A stretch of 64,000 nucleotides of DNA from Adiantum capillus-veneris. Its lineage: Eukaryota > Streptophyta > Polypodiopsida > Polypodiales > Pteridaceae. Location: assembly GCA_014529385.2 (NCBI GenBank), contig CM043954.1, positions 99,757,747 to 99,821,746 on the forward strand, in the 5' to 3' direction. The notes beneath the pieces were generated by a model that saw only the letters and a list, made by a program, of their open reading frames with translations, was not told the DNA's origin and did not search any database. Below, piece by piece: positions 1-10,849 of this stretch. Numbering within the stretch: the first letter of the stretch is position 1; each line of letters opens with the position of its first letter. The position numbers were made by a program, and so were the translations under genes.

Positions 1-1
1 A

Positions 2-2779
2 AAGGGCTCATTTCCACATGAGCGCAATGTATGTAAAAGGCCACTTGAGGTGGTGCACACAGATGTTTGGGGTCCAACCGATACTGCAAGTATACATGGT
101 TGCAGGTATTATGTCTCTTTCATTGATGACCATACAAGGAAAGTATGGGTCTACTTCATGCGTAACAAAAGTGAAGTGTTTGGTCACTTTCAAGACTTCA
201 AAGTCATGATTGAGAAGGAGACAGATATGCAAATCAAGACATTGAGGTCAGATGGAGGGGGAGAGTACTTCTCCAATGATTTTTCAGATTTTCTGCGAAT
301 GCATGGTATACACAGACAGTTTACATGCAGATATACTCCACAGCAGAATGGGGTCGCAGAAAAGAAAAACAGGCACATTGCAGAGGTTGCACGTGCATTG
401 ATGAATGAGAAGAACATGCCTCATCATTTCTGGGCTGAAGCTGTAAACACAGCTGTGTACATTATGAACAGGACACCTACAGCTGCGGTGCATGATGTAA
501 CACCTGAGGAAAAGTTTACAGGTACAAAGCCTGATTTGGCACACTTGAAAGTGTTTGGTTGCATAGCTTACGTGCATGTACCAGATGAGTTGCGTAGGAA
601 ATTGGATCCTAAAGCAGAGAAATGTATTCTTGTGGGATATTCCCTTGAACAAAAGGGGTACAGGTGCTACAATCCTACTACACGAGAATTACGAGTGAGC
701 AGAGATGTAGTCTTTGATGAGATGAGCAGCTGGTACAGTAATGCACATGGCACTATTGGGGCTGATGTAAAAGATGATGTGGTTGTACAAAATGTGAGGC
801 CACAGTCACAGGTTTTGAGTGGACCACAAGAGTCCTCTTCTCGTGGCTCTGTTGAGAAACCATGGAATGGTAGACTACGTACGCAGGTTACTCCACCAAC
901 AGGTACAGGGAATGTATCACGAAAAGGAAAGGAAAAGGTTGATGAACCTCCCTTTATGGTTGATGCATCATCAGGTTTTTCACATGTATACATGGATTCA
1001 GATGGTTCTGAACAATGTCTTGATGAGGAATTTGGAATTCCGGCTGTCAGGACACCTGGTGTAAGGAAAGTACAAGAAGATGCTAGAGGGCAAAGGAGTG
1101 ACCAAGGACCGCGCAGATCTAATAGAGTCAGAAATCCAGTTCAAAAATTGACTTATGATGGGTATCTAGCGCATCACCAAGCCTACATGGCTAAGGTGAT
1201 ACAGGATGTGGAGCCCACATGTTTTGAGGATGCAGTTGGAAATGTGCATTGGGATGATGCAATGAATGAAGAGATGGCTGCATTGGAAGCAAATGACACA
1301 TGGGAGTTGGTGCCATTGCCAAGTGGCAAGAAAGCTATTGGCTGTAAATGGGTGTATAAAACCAAGCATAAGGCTGATGGTAACATTGAGCGTAACAAGG
1401 CAAGGCTGGTCGCAAAGGGTTATGCACAGACGTATGGCATAGACTATGAGGAGACCTTTGCTCCAGTGGCAAAGATGACGACTGTGAGAGCTGTCATAGC
1501 AGTGGCTGCATCTAGAGGATGGATTATGCATCAAATGGATGTAAAGAATGCCTTCTTGAATGGTGAGTTGCAAGAGGAAGTGTATATGGATCAGCCACCT
1601 GGTTATGTCGATCCAGGTTACCCAGATTATGTATGCAGACTTCTCAAAGCTTTGTATGGTTTGAAGCAAGGCTCTAGAGCATGGTATGACAGGATTGCCA
1701 AGTATCTTGTCAGTATTGGTTTTAGGAGAGCTCATGCTGATCATTCACTCTATGTACGTGAGAGTGATGTGGGGATTGTGGTCATTACCATATATGTAGA
1801 TGACCTTATTATTGTTGGTGACAATGCTATGGAGATTGACCATGTGAAGGGTCTTCTCAAACAGGAGTTTGAAATGAAAGATTTGGGCGAGTTGCGCTAC
1901 TTTCTTGGCATTGAGGTGATCAGGACTCCAGAGGGTGTATGGCTGTCACAGAGACAATATGCTTTGGACATGTTGTCAAAGTATGGTATGGCTGATTGTA
2001 AGCCGATTTCCATTCCCTTGGATGTGAATGCAAAGCTGAGTGCAGAGAAGGGTGATGTTGTTGAGGATGTCAATATGTACAGGAAGATGGTGGGTAGTCT
2101 AATCTACTTGACTATCACAAGGCCAGACTTGAGCTACACAGTAGGCTTGGAGAGTCAGTTCATGCAGCTTCCGAGGAAGCCACATTTGGATGGAGTACGA
2201 CGCACACTTAGGTACGTGCAAGGGACTCTTGACTACGCATTGTTCTATGCAGTAGATGCACCATTAGCATTGTATGGGTATACAGATGTAGATTGGGCAG
2301 GTAGCATTGTTGATAGGAGATTTACGAGTGGCTTCATGTTCTCTTTTGGGAGTGCTGCTGTTACTTGGAGCAGCAAAAAGCAGCCTACGGTTGCTTTATC
2401 GAGCACAGAGGCCGAGTACAGAGGTGCAGCAGTTGCGGCGTGCGAGGTAGCTTGGCTACGCACATTACTTGAGGACTTGGGAGTGCAGGTGGACCAGCAG
2501 ATTGTCATTCATTGTGACAACCTCAGCAGCATGCAGTTGGCTAGGAACCCAGTGTTCCATGCTAGGACCAAACACATAGAGGTCCATTACCACTACGTTC
2601 GAGAGCGAGTGTTGGCAAGCGACATCGACTTGGTCTACGTCAACACAGAGGAGCAGATAGCGGATATCTTTACCAAGGCCCTCGGAGCTGAGAAGCTTCG
2701 ACGTTTCCGGACTATGCTTGGAATCTGCGACATGCAGAGCTCGAGGGGGAGTGTTGAGATGTCGAGCTCTACACCTTGA
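2..2779 (+). CDS. Ty1/copia Pol polyprotein, 5' end cut off by window
   Basis: The frame is open from the first bases of the window, before the first ATG at 50, so the protein is the 3' part of a gag-pol that starts outside. Domains in order: end of the GAG pre-integrase region; integrase core with HTDVWGP (first Asp), LRSDGGGEY (second Asp) and QQNGVAEKKNRHI (Glu); reverse transcriptase with MDVKNAFLNG and the catalytic YVDD near base 1795; RNase H with SSTEAEYRGAA and HCDN near the C-terminus. The integrase-RT-RNase H order is that of copia elements. It encodes copy-paste retrotransposition enzymes. No stop or frameshift was seen in about 920 codons, so the copy is fairly young and may encode active enzymes. 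It ends with TGA just inside the 3' LTR. Family assignment is certain; activity is not shown. Confidence 0.97.
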   Translation, partial: KGSFPHERNVCKRPLEVVHTDVWGPTDTASIHGCRYYVSFIDDHTRKVWVYFMRNKSEVFGHFQDFKVMIEKETDMQIKTLRSDGGGEYFSNDFSDFLRMHGIHRQFTCRYTPQQNGVAEKKNRHIAEVARALMNEKNMPHHFWAEAVNTAVYIMNRTPTAAVHDVTPEEKFTGTKPDLAHLKVFGCIAYVHVPDELRRKLDPKAEKCILVGYSLEQKGYRCYNPTTRELRVSRDVVFDEMSSWYSNAHGTIGADVKDDVVVQNVRPQSQVLSGPQESSSRGSVEKPWNGRLRTQVTPPTGTGNVSRKGKEKVDEPPFMVDASSGFSHVYMDSDGSEQCLDEEFGIPAVRTPGVRKVQEDARGQRSDQGPRRSNRVRNPVQKLTYDGYLAHHQAYMAKVIQDVEPTCFEDAVGNVHWDDAMNEEMAALEANDTWELVPLPSGKKAIGCKWVYKTKHKADGNIERNKARLVAKGYAQTYGIDYEETFAPVAKMTTVRAVIAVAASRGWIMHQMDVKNAFLNGELQEEVYMDQPPGYVDPGYPDYVCRLLKALYGLKQGSRAWYDRIAKYLVSIGFRRAHADHSLYVRESDVGIVVITIYVDDLIIVGDNAMEIDHVKGLLKQEFEMKDLGELRYFLGIEVIRTPEGVWLSQRQYALDMLSKYGMADCKPISIPLDVNAKLSAEKGDVVEDVNMYRKMVGSLIYLTITRPDLSYTVGLESQFMQLPRKPHLDGVRRTLRYVQGTLDYALFYAVDAPLALYGYTDVDWAGSIVDRRFTSGFMFSFGSAAVTWSSKKQPTVALSSTEAEYRGAAVAACEVAWLRTLLEDLGVQVDQQIVIHCDNLSSMQLARNPVFHARTKHIEVHYHYVRERVLASDIDLVYVNTEEQIADIFTKALGAEKLRRFRTMLGICDMQSSRGSVEMSSSTP

Positions 2780-3073
2780 GCTGGCATCCACTACGGGTCT
2801 TGGCCGCTTATTGCATTTACTCACTGGCGCGTTAGGTGACCGACACGGAGGATCTCTGCCAGTGATTCTACAGCTGGACTACACTTATAGTGCCAGCCTA
2901 GTACGCTTCTAGCGAGTTCACACTTAGTGACCGCATGTACATATGTGCTACTTTTCAGCTTTAGCACTTAGTCATTTTGTACTCTCTTTTCTGTGAAGAA
3001 GAAGAAGAAGCTTTCCATCTCTGTGTGCTTTGTGCTTGCCTTGTGTAGCTCTCTTGCATCCTCATTATTTACA
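2752..3073 (+). repeat. Putative 3' LTR of the copia element
   Basis: A purine-rich tract (TCGAGGGGGAG, 2741-2751) lies directly before TGTTGAGATG, the usual polypurine tract/LTR junction of copia elements. The pol stop codon falls inside the LTR start. The end is placed at the ACA of TTATTTACA, giving a 322-bp LTR bounded TG...CA. The 5' LTR and target duplication are outside the window, so the right boundary is inferred. Confidence 0.5.
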
Positions 3074-3074
3074 C

Positions 3075-4153
3075 GGAGAAGCTGAAGAGGAAAAGCAAAC
3101 ACTCCTCAGGAAAATTGAGGAGTTGAAAGTCCAGCAAGGAGGAGAGGCAGAGAGCTCAGGGCGAGCTCAGGGCTAGCCTTCAATGAGGGCATTGACCTAG
3201 AAAATGTGACAGATCCTATGGACACGCCTATGCAAGAGGAAATCATAGCAGGATCCTCTCAAGAGCCACAGGATCTAACACAAGAAGAGGAGGAAAAATT
3301 GCGTAAAGCAATAGAGGTAGAGCTCAGAGAAACCACGAAGGAAGCCTTGGAGTGGGAGAAGAGGGTCTTCAACTCTATGACCATTCAGAAGATCGACGCC
3401 AGCAATCTCAGGCGCGAGTGGCTTCAACCCTCTCTCCCATATCCATTGCTGAAATGTGAGGCAGCTACAATAAACAAGCGGATCAGAGAAGAGCCAGCTG
3501 TACCTCTATACAATGCAGATACCTCAAAACCAGAAGGGGTCAAGCTTATTGTGGACTCTCAGCCAAAGTGGAGGAAGGCCTGGCTTACAAAGTACCCACA
3601 ATACCTAATCCACCTGGTAGAGGCACCTAAAGATATCAGAGACAACCTCAGCTTCTGTCCTCTACCAAGGATTAGGACGTGGAAGGCACATGAAATTCTG
3701 CAAAGAAAACAACCCACTTGGCTGAACTACCCAAAGCTGTCGGGCTTGAAGGCAGGTGAGAGAATAAGTGTCCAATACATGGTGAAAACCCTAACGGGCG
3801 CCATAAAGTTGTTCACTGGATCACCTAACCTTACATGCATTATGATGAGGAAAATATGCAGAACCATCTTAGCAGTGTTCGAGACCTTCAAGCCAGGCCA
3901 GGTGACCGACATCATATTCTTCTTCCAAGATACATACAGATGTGCTTATGATCTGTCAGGTCAGCCTTCTAAGGAGGTGATACATGCGTTGTATCAAAGG
4001 ATCATGTTTCTACCATCCTATCACCTTCAGGCTTTTGAATAAGCATTCTATATAGGGTTCTTCACCATAAATATGGACATTTTTGGCCCAACAATGCTGA
4101 ACTTACATGCTAGGTACGAATCACTCCTAAAGATGCGAGAAATGATAAGATGA
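3075..4153 (+). pseudogene. Gag-like ORF of an LTR element, disrupted
   Basis: An open frame of 278 codons (from 3206) starts with GTG, so it is not a natural start. The true reading extends upstream: codons from 3075 read EAEEEKQTLLRKIEEL, coiled-coil-like and Glu-rich, and join the downstream frame if one copy of an 11-bp tandem duplication (GAGCTCAGGGC, about 3153-3175) is ignored. A TAA at 4040-4042 interrupts the same frame, which then continues for 36 codons (AFYIGFFTINMDIFG...) to TGA at 4151. The protein is charged and helical at the N-terminus and then rich in Leu and aromatic residues. I recognise no named domain and no pol motifs. It lies directly 5' of a polypurine tract and LTR-like sequence, so a structural gag-like role in a non-autonomous LTR element is likely. 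The copia element appears to be inserted just upstream. Confidence 0.55.
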
Positions 4154-4204
4154 AGCAACAGATCAAGGCCATGTCGGGGACGACATGAGCAAGGAGGGGG
4201 GGAG

Positions 4205-5089
4205 TGTTAGAAGCTAGAAACACCCCACGACAGTAACTACTCGGAGGATTATTATTTTTGTAATTATTCATTCATTGAGGAAAACTTGATTTTTCACCTT
4301 GTAATTATTGGGACTTACAGAAGTTTCTAGATTGTATCCCAGTTTTGATAGTTAGATTGAGTAGATGGTTGATTTTGGAACTTTAGGGTTTGAGAAATTG
4401 TAAGGTATATTATATACCACTTTTTGATCTTAATGAAAAAACCCTTTGGTCATTTAAAAAACAAGTTTGAAGTCTGTGGGTGAGCGTACTGTGTACGAGA
4501 GAGAGAGTGTGAGCTTCATCTTGACGCTACGTGTGCTCCGGTGGTCGGAATCGAGTGCGGAGAAGTGCAGTGTGTTGCCCCCGACAAGAGCTAGGAGCGG
4601 ATACCTACATTGCGCATGTGCGGTCCGGCTTTGCGAGCTCCTTTTACGAGCTTCATCGGGTGTTTGGGTGAGCATACGTTGTCCGATTTTGCATTGTAGC
4701 ATATCCACGCGTTCACATTGAGTAGAACTACACATTAGGCACTTTAGATTTCGGAAACAAAGACCTGCAAATTTCGGCCAGACATCCTACGTGTTTCTGC
4801 ACCAGGTGTTTTGGGTCGTGAATTTGGTTCATAGACCTTAGGGAGAGCGACCTATTGGTATTAGTAGGGTCTCCTTCAAGTTCTATGGTGTTTCGAGATT
4901 GTTTGATGGGTGTTCGGATCTAGAAAGCGTTGTAGGAAGTTTCCTCTCATGCACTCTTGAAGGCTGTGACTTAGACAATTGGTAGAGACCTCTTTAGGAA
5001 TTAGTTAGGAGTCGGTCGAGTGTAGGTTGACACCTTATTCTTGCTTCCACGCGCCTGCGGGTCGAGCTTCTTCCTTAGCTGACATTACA
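4205..5089 (+). repeat. Putative 3' LTR of the gag-only element
   Basis: Begins TGTTAGAAGC immediately after a G-rich polypurine tract (about 4190-4204) and ends near GACATTACA, giving about 885 bp bounded TG...CA. It contains a TATA-like TATATTATATACC at about 4408 and an AATGAAAAAACC stretch at about 4433, as expected for LTR promoter and polyadenylation signals. The two opposed ORFs of about 90 codons inside it look like chance ORFs. No second copy is in the window, so the limits are inferred. Confidence 0.45.
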
Positions 5090-5229
5090 TGTTAGGTGAG
5101 TTCTCGCTGTGCTGACGTCTGTCACGGCGTATCCGTCCAACAATGCTCCTCACTAAGACTTACATTCTTACTCCCACCACTAAATACAGGTAGAAACATG
5201 TCATATACATTTTGTGAGCTCATATCCAT

Positions 5230-5413
5230 CTCCTTAATACATGCTAAAAATGGGTTGAACTACATCTTCCACAAAAACAACATCACGACTAGTTAAGACA
5301 CACTTCATTTTTGCGATTGATGCAACTTGTAACCTTATTTTTAGAATATCACCAAGAAAAATACATTTCATTGTAGTTTTTTGCACTATTTTGTAGGCAA
5401 CAAACCATAAGCT

Positions 5414-5504
<91 letters not shown>

Positions 5505-6450
5505 AAGAATGGTTGGTTTCTTTCCATGACAAGCCTGATAAGGAGTGATCAAATGCAATGCTTTCATGGGACACATGTTTCATACATACGTAGCATAGAT
5601 GAGAAAGTCAATCCAAAACACATGTGGTAAAGCATTGTTTTTGACCATTCATCCTAAGATCTCCATAAATGACCTACTTTTACTCTTTGAAATATGCTTT
5701 TGTTGAGAGGCATACAACATTGTACAGTGTCATATACCCCATGACTAATCAAACATGCATTAAACTCTTTCAAAATATAATTCTCAGAATGGAGGGTGCT
5801 TATACCACAACTAGATACATTTCAACCGTAAACAAAACATTCTTCAAGCACATAACTACCTCATACTTTTCCTTAAGTGCATACATCCATGCATGTCTTA
5901 GGTACCATTGATGAAAGTAACAATGTACAAATGATTCTCAAAAGAAGGGTTGCGCATTGGAACACAAACATCACTATGTGCAAGATGCAAGGTACGAATA
6001 GCCTCCATATATCATTCTTTAGAAACTTAGAACCTTGCATTTTGCCCAAAATACATCCTTTATGTACATGTTTCAATTGTGCCTTAGAGGAGGCAACAAA
6101 GAAACCATAGTAGATTTTGATAAATACAACAAATTAGCAAAATTCATATCACCGAAATGAGCATGTCAAAGTTTTTTTTTCTAACATAATCCTCGAAATA
6201 CACATGTTGAATATTTCATATGTTTCTTTTACCGATCAAAAGTATATACAACCCATAAAAAAAAGTACTTGACACAGTAGTAGTATCGGTGAAATTGAGA
6301 TCATGAGTAATACATTTGTTATCCATAAACCTGACTTCAAGACCAACATTTTCAATTGCAATTATAGAAAAAAGATTCTTCTTGGTCCTAGGTATCTACA
6401 AAGAATCCAAAATTTTGAAAGAGTTTCCACTTGTAAATCCACAACCTTAT
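5230..6450 (-). pseudogene. Degenerate Ty1/copia pol relic (GAG pre-integrase, integrase)
   Basis: Read on the minus strand, pieces in shifting frames match copia proteins in order. A GAG pre-integrase region (HAHFGDMNFANLLYLS, then GCILGKMQGSKF, about 6180-6010) is followed by an integrase start (HSDVCVPMRNPSF then YIVTFI, about 5980-5900). A later integrase region follows (ALPHVFWIDF; CPMKALHLITPYQACHGKKP, about 5640-5510), and the region after integrase keeps KCIFLG and LTSRDVVF (about 5370-5260). Frameshifts and stops separate the blocks, so it is non-functional. The CA microsatellite sits where the HLRVFG-type codons would lie. No reverse transcriptase block was found. Confidence 0.75.
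5420..5502. repeat. (CA)n microsatellite, 83 bp
   Basis: Uninterrupted CA dinucleotides inside the copia relic. Opposite-strand ORFs reading Cys-Val repeats come from this tract and are not genes. Confidence 0.98.
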
Positions 6451-7510
6451 ATATACCCACTGCTATATTAGTATATTATTAAATTTATAAAAATGTTTTA
6501 TAATGAGCTACATCATCCTGACATACAGTGATAGCCTAAAAGGCTCAATGAAATGATCTGATTAGCTCTTCAAATACTTTAAAAAATTCTTTGGATCATC
6601 TTTAGCTTTGATGTATAAATACCATCTTTGAAATATCTCACTTGTCTTCAAAGAATGATTTGGATCATCTTTAGCGTTTATAGCGTATACTATCTTTGAA
6701 ATACTTCACTGAAATACTTTACTGAAATACTTTACTTTTCCTTTGAGCTGTGTATAATCTGTCAATATCACAAAATCAAATAGCACATGATAGAAATCAT
6801 ATCAATGTTAGAGAAACACTCGATATATGTCCTTGGGGACGATGTTAAATACCTCAAAATTGATTCACACAAAATATATTAAATCAAGACTAAACCCATG
6901 TATGAATTATACAATCTCCTTAACATGAAATACATGTAATATTTGCACATATACACAAAGCCAGTACACAAATTTGACCATGGGGATCTCTTATTTGTAT
7001 GAAATCTATCCAATGTAATATACATTAACAAATAATAAATCATCATGAAAAAATAATCATACAAATCACAAGACGAATAATCTTGGAACAACACACTGGA
7101 ATAATAGATAATCTTAATCATATAATAAATATTAACATATTATCATGGAATAACATTACAGCATCATGGAACACATCCATGAAATAATTAATATCTCAAG
7201 CACAATATATCATGAAAAAATTCATGACATCATGAAGACCATATTAGGTATTTTGGTAAAAATCTCACATTATGGGAATCTCCAAATCGACCGAATTCAT
7301 GTAATTTGGGAATTTTCCACTTAAAGTGGGAAAAATTGAGGTGTGTGGCTAGTAAATAAAGTGAAAATCTCATAGGATTGTGGTGTTGATAAACACCAAA
7401 AGTCAAGAGGATGTACAACACATGGATTTGAATAATAACTATAAATTACATAAAACAAAGGAAGATACAAAAAAGATTTTGTTTACAAATTGACTAGTAT
7501 AGTCACAATA
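6451..7510. other. AT-rich spacer with degenerate CATCATGG-type repeats
   Basis: No gene was recognised. 6590-6740 holds short imperfect tandem copies of TTTGGATCATCTTTAGC and GAAATACTTTACT. 7030-7245 holds diffuse repeats around ATCATGGAATAA, the same family as 40970-41560. The stretch near 7290-7330 (GGGAATTTTCCACTT) resembles 37315-37335. Confidence 0.6.
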
Positions 7511-7526
7511 GAAGCTCCACATAATT

Positions 7527-10500
7527 CTACTCCACATTTGATACCATATCTGAACTTTGATCCAAGTGTGGCTGATGTGCACGAGTGAGGCCTTCTTTGG
7601 CTTTTAGAGCATGTCTTTCTGGAATCTTTATTCTAGAAAATGGTCCTTCTTTGTTGGGTCTCCAGGACCAAACAATTGCATCTATAGTTTCCCACACTTG
7701 TGGGTCCTTATAGTTGACAGCCCAATAACCCTTCCAACAATTACTGTAAGCTTGAGTATCTGTCATCCCACTTTTTCTCGCGCAAGGTGCCCAATATTGA
7801 ATCAAGAGTTTTCTGTAGTTTGGTGATGTAGGCTCATTATCAATGTCAGATAAAGCCATTGCAAGCCACACTGGATAGATTTCTGTGTCACTCGGAACAA
7901 GCATAAGAAAGTCACCTTGGTGCACATCAGACATAGGGTCAAACTCTTCCCTTGGCCTATCTCGTTGAGGCCCACAAAAATGATCGTTCAACTCTTCAAG
8001 GCCTAGGAATCTTTCTGCTCCTTGTTGCAAATTCATTGTAGTGCTTTGTAGGTGAGAATATTCTTGAGTTTTTGGCCAAAACATTTCATACAAGACTCCC
8101 TCTGATATGATTGCTTTTCCAATCTCTTCAATTACCTTACTCCAATAATCTATCACGGGTCTATAATATCGCGGAATACTTGAACCATTCCCTAAATTTT
8201 TCCAAAATTTTATATAGTTCTTTAGCCCCAAAATGACTTCTTTGTGGGCCTTGACATACTCCGCCATTTGTACTAGAGGTGGATCTCCATGTGGTAACAT
8301 TGGTTTGCCTTCTGTGTCTGTTTTCCAAAGGCGAATACTTCCACTCCAACTTGATACACCTACATGTGCCTTATATTGCATCATTGGTGTCTCATCCTGC
8401 TTAAAGAACCTGAACTGAAGCGGTTTGGAATGTCCAACAAGTATGTCTTGTCCATCACAAAGATAGCCATCACAATATTGCTTGAAATCGGGGATCTTTG
8501 TGAGAAAAAATGGAGCTGGAGATGAAGATGAGCTATTTCGTAATGTATCCATCAAATGTGGCAAAGTATAGGTTTGTGTAACTCTCAACTTCTCTGAAAA
8601 CCTACTAAACATGGCGTCTATGTCCTCATGTGTATGCCCAACCATTAAAAATCCCAGCTGGATGGTTTTGAAAACACCCCTTGCAACAAGCATTGACAAA
8701 TAGGCAAATAAGTATCGATTTTTGTTTTCCCCTGCACAATTATCCAATTGTAGCAACAAGTTCTCTGGCAATCTGCGAAATGTTGACCCCAATTCCTCTT
8801 CTGCAATTTCTGACGACTACACAATGGGCCCTTTTCCATCACTCAAGTTATGGTAGTCCAAAGCATCCCTTGAGTTCAAAGCATGTAGTAGTGAAATATT
8901 GCTCCTTGGAAGTCCATTTGTTACTAGATCACCAAGAGGATGCTTATCTATCCTCTCGAGGTTATGTAAACAATTAGCAATTGAGCCAATTGTAAGATTT
9001 GGATCAGCTGGCCACAAACCCATTCAAGACAAAGTGTCCGTAATGACCTTCTCCATGTCCATGAGTGATCATGCCAATCAATGCCACCTGCAGATTATAT
9101 CCTGAATCCACACCCTTGGGAACAATGCGTAATCTAGGAATGGCAGTCTTCTTTTGATCCATCTTATCATGGATTATGCATACATATTTTTGTGGTTGAG
9201 TTTCTGAATACGTGCGCCATGCATAATATAGGCTTCTGCAACTCTTTTGTTGTGCCATGTGAACTTCTCTCTCCCTCAAGAGAAGAGCTCTCTCTTCAAG
9301 AGAAGGTTTAGCTTCTAACCTTGCCTTGATTGAGCTACAAATATTGCACTTAGAGAACTCACTCGTCTTTGTTAAAGTGACATGTGGGTACTCTTTGTTC
9401 CAAATTCTACCAAAAGAAGATTGGGATAGCTTCTTCTCATAGCCCATTTGGTCAAGTGTCGTGTTGATTTCACATAAAATATCCACTTGTTTGTATGTTG
9501 ATGGAATCACCAATTGAGTCTCTCTTGAGCCATCTAGCAATGTTCTACTTCTATGTGGCATCTTCTCAGAGTTGTTTTCCACAAACTCATTTAGTAGTGC
9601 TCTTGCTAAACTAGTATGTTGAAGTCCCCTTCTCAATGTACATGTGTTCCCATGTACATATTGGCGCACACCATTTTCAATGTTCTCCTTGTATCGATAA
9701 AATGATGTCTTTGGTATTCCATGTAGCTCATACCATGCTCTACAACAAACAATAGAGCCATTTAGCCTGAATTGGTATCGTGACTTCTCACCTTTCTGAT
9801 AACATATAGAAAGAACATCATAAACATAATTAGTGCGTGATTTTTGAGACTCTCCCCAAAATTGTTGTCGTAACCTTGTCACCATATCACGATCTGCAAA
9901 TTGGCAGCATTTTTGTGCACAACAATCAATGCATGATACCCTTTGAATTCATTTGTTTGAAAGGTAAAAAGTCAAAGCTGGTGCTGCTTTTGATTTTTGA
10001 GTCCTGTTCATGAAAGTGTATCGTCTCTTCCTTGACAACTGGACAACATTACTCCCATCAAGTTTTTTTCCAACATTGCCATCGTTGGATACATCCTCAT
10101 ATGTAGCATGCATGCCATCAACAGGAACAAAGCGTTGTAATGGGCTCCCATTCAACATTGTTGTCTGCTTGATGGGCTACTTTAGCAAAGTGATGCTACC
10201 CACTTCAACCACATCATCAATGCTTGCATTTTCTCTTTCAATACCCACACCCACACAATCAGGACCAAGTTCCTGAAAGTTGACATAATCATGTGGAAAC
10301 ACATATAAGATGGTCCCTTCATTCATGGTTTGCATCATTGTGTCATCTTTTAAAAGGACCCTCTGATTTCTCCAAGACTCTCGAATCATTGCTTCAAATT
10401 CTGGGCTTGTCATAGGTATTGCATCTGTAACTAGAGGATCAGAATGATCATGTTCTTCATCACCATTGTAGCTTTCGTGTGGATCAATTAAGTTCCCATT

Positions 10501-10755
10501 TAATACAAAAGATTGCAAAAGAAGCTTTGACCATCGAACAACACTCCATAATGAGCCTTGGAGAGATGAAGTATCCATTGTAGGAAAAGGTAGGACCACA
10601 TCCTTCAAGCATTCCTCCGCTAGTATGGAGACATTTCCCAGCCCTATCTTTGTACCACCACAAGTGGAATCTGGATCTGTTCTACACACACAACCAATAC
10701 CAACGATTTCATTGTCAAGTATCATATGTACTTTCTCCCCAGATTCGAAGTCCAT
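7527..10755 (-). pseudogene. DUF7869-like transposase-like protein, copy 1
   Basis: Reads from ATG at 10755 (MDFESGEKVHMILDNE) to a stop at 7527. The N-terminal ~110 residues (VHMILDN...GNVSI...DVVLPFPTMD) resemble the DUF8039-type module of plant transposon-associated proteins. A Cys-rich CIDCCAQKCC and a central helical region follow. The C-terminal half carries IIHDKMDQ, LLQLDNCAGENKNR and GFLMVGHTHEDIDAMFSRF, the conserved blocks of DUF7869-type proteins. Their D/D/E-D spacing suggests an RNase-H-like fold (inference). Lesions: TAG at 10177 where copy 2 has Trp, TGA at 9949 where copy 2 has Ser, one extra G near 9015-9022 causing a frameshift, and TAG at 8817 where copy 2 has Gln. Everything else stays in frame, so decay is recent. 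A C-terminal segment (FLMLVPSDTEIYPVWLAMAL) looks like a small reader-type domain but is unassigned. 20-bp-core repeats begin about 100 bp upstream. Confidence 0.75.
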
Positions 10756-10849
10756 CCTGTAAGTAAAAAGATTACATTGTTAAATCCATAGTTATAGAAA
10801 AATACTCTTCAAACAAAAAATCATGCTACAACATGAAAAAGGTTTGCAT

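Noticed and set aside
1166-2824. Reverse-strand ORFs opposite the copia pol
   Set aside because: Shadows of the forward coding frame, which carries all conserved motifs.
3206-4042. Start of the gag-like ORF at 3206
   Set aside because: The first codon there is GTG, and a coding-like frame continues upstream once the 11-bp duplication is considered.
4454-4735. Opposed ORFs of 84-93 codons
   Set aside because: They lie inside a putative LTR and on opposite strands over the same bases, with no family features.
5234-5583. Reverse-strand Cys-Val repeat ORFs
   Set aside because: They are translations of the CA microsatellite.
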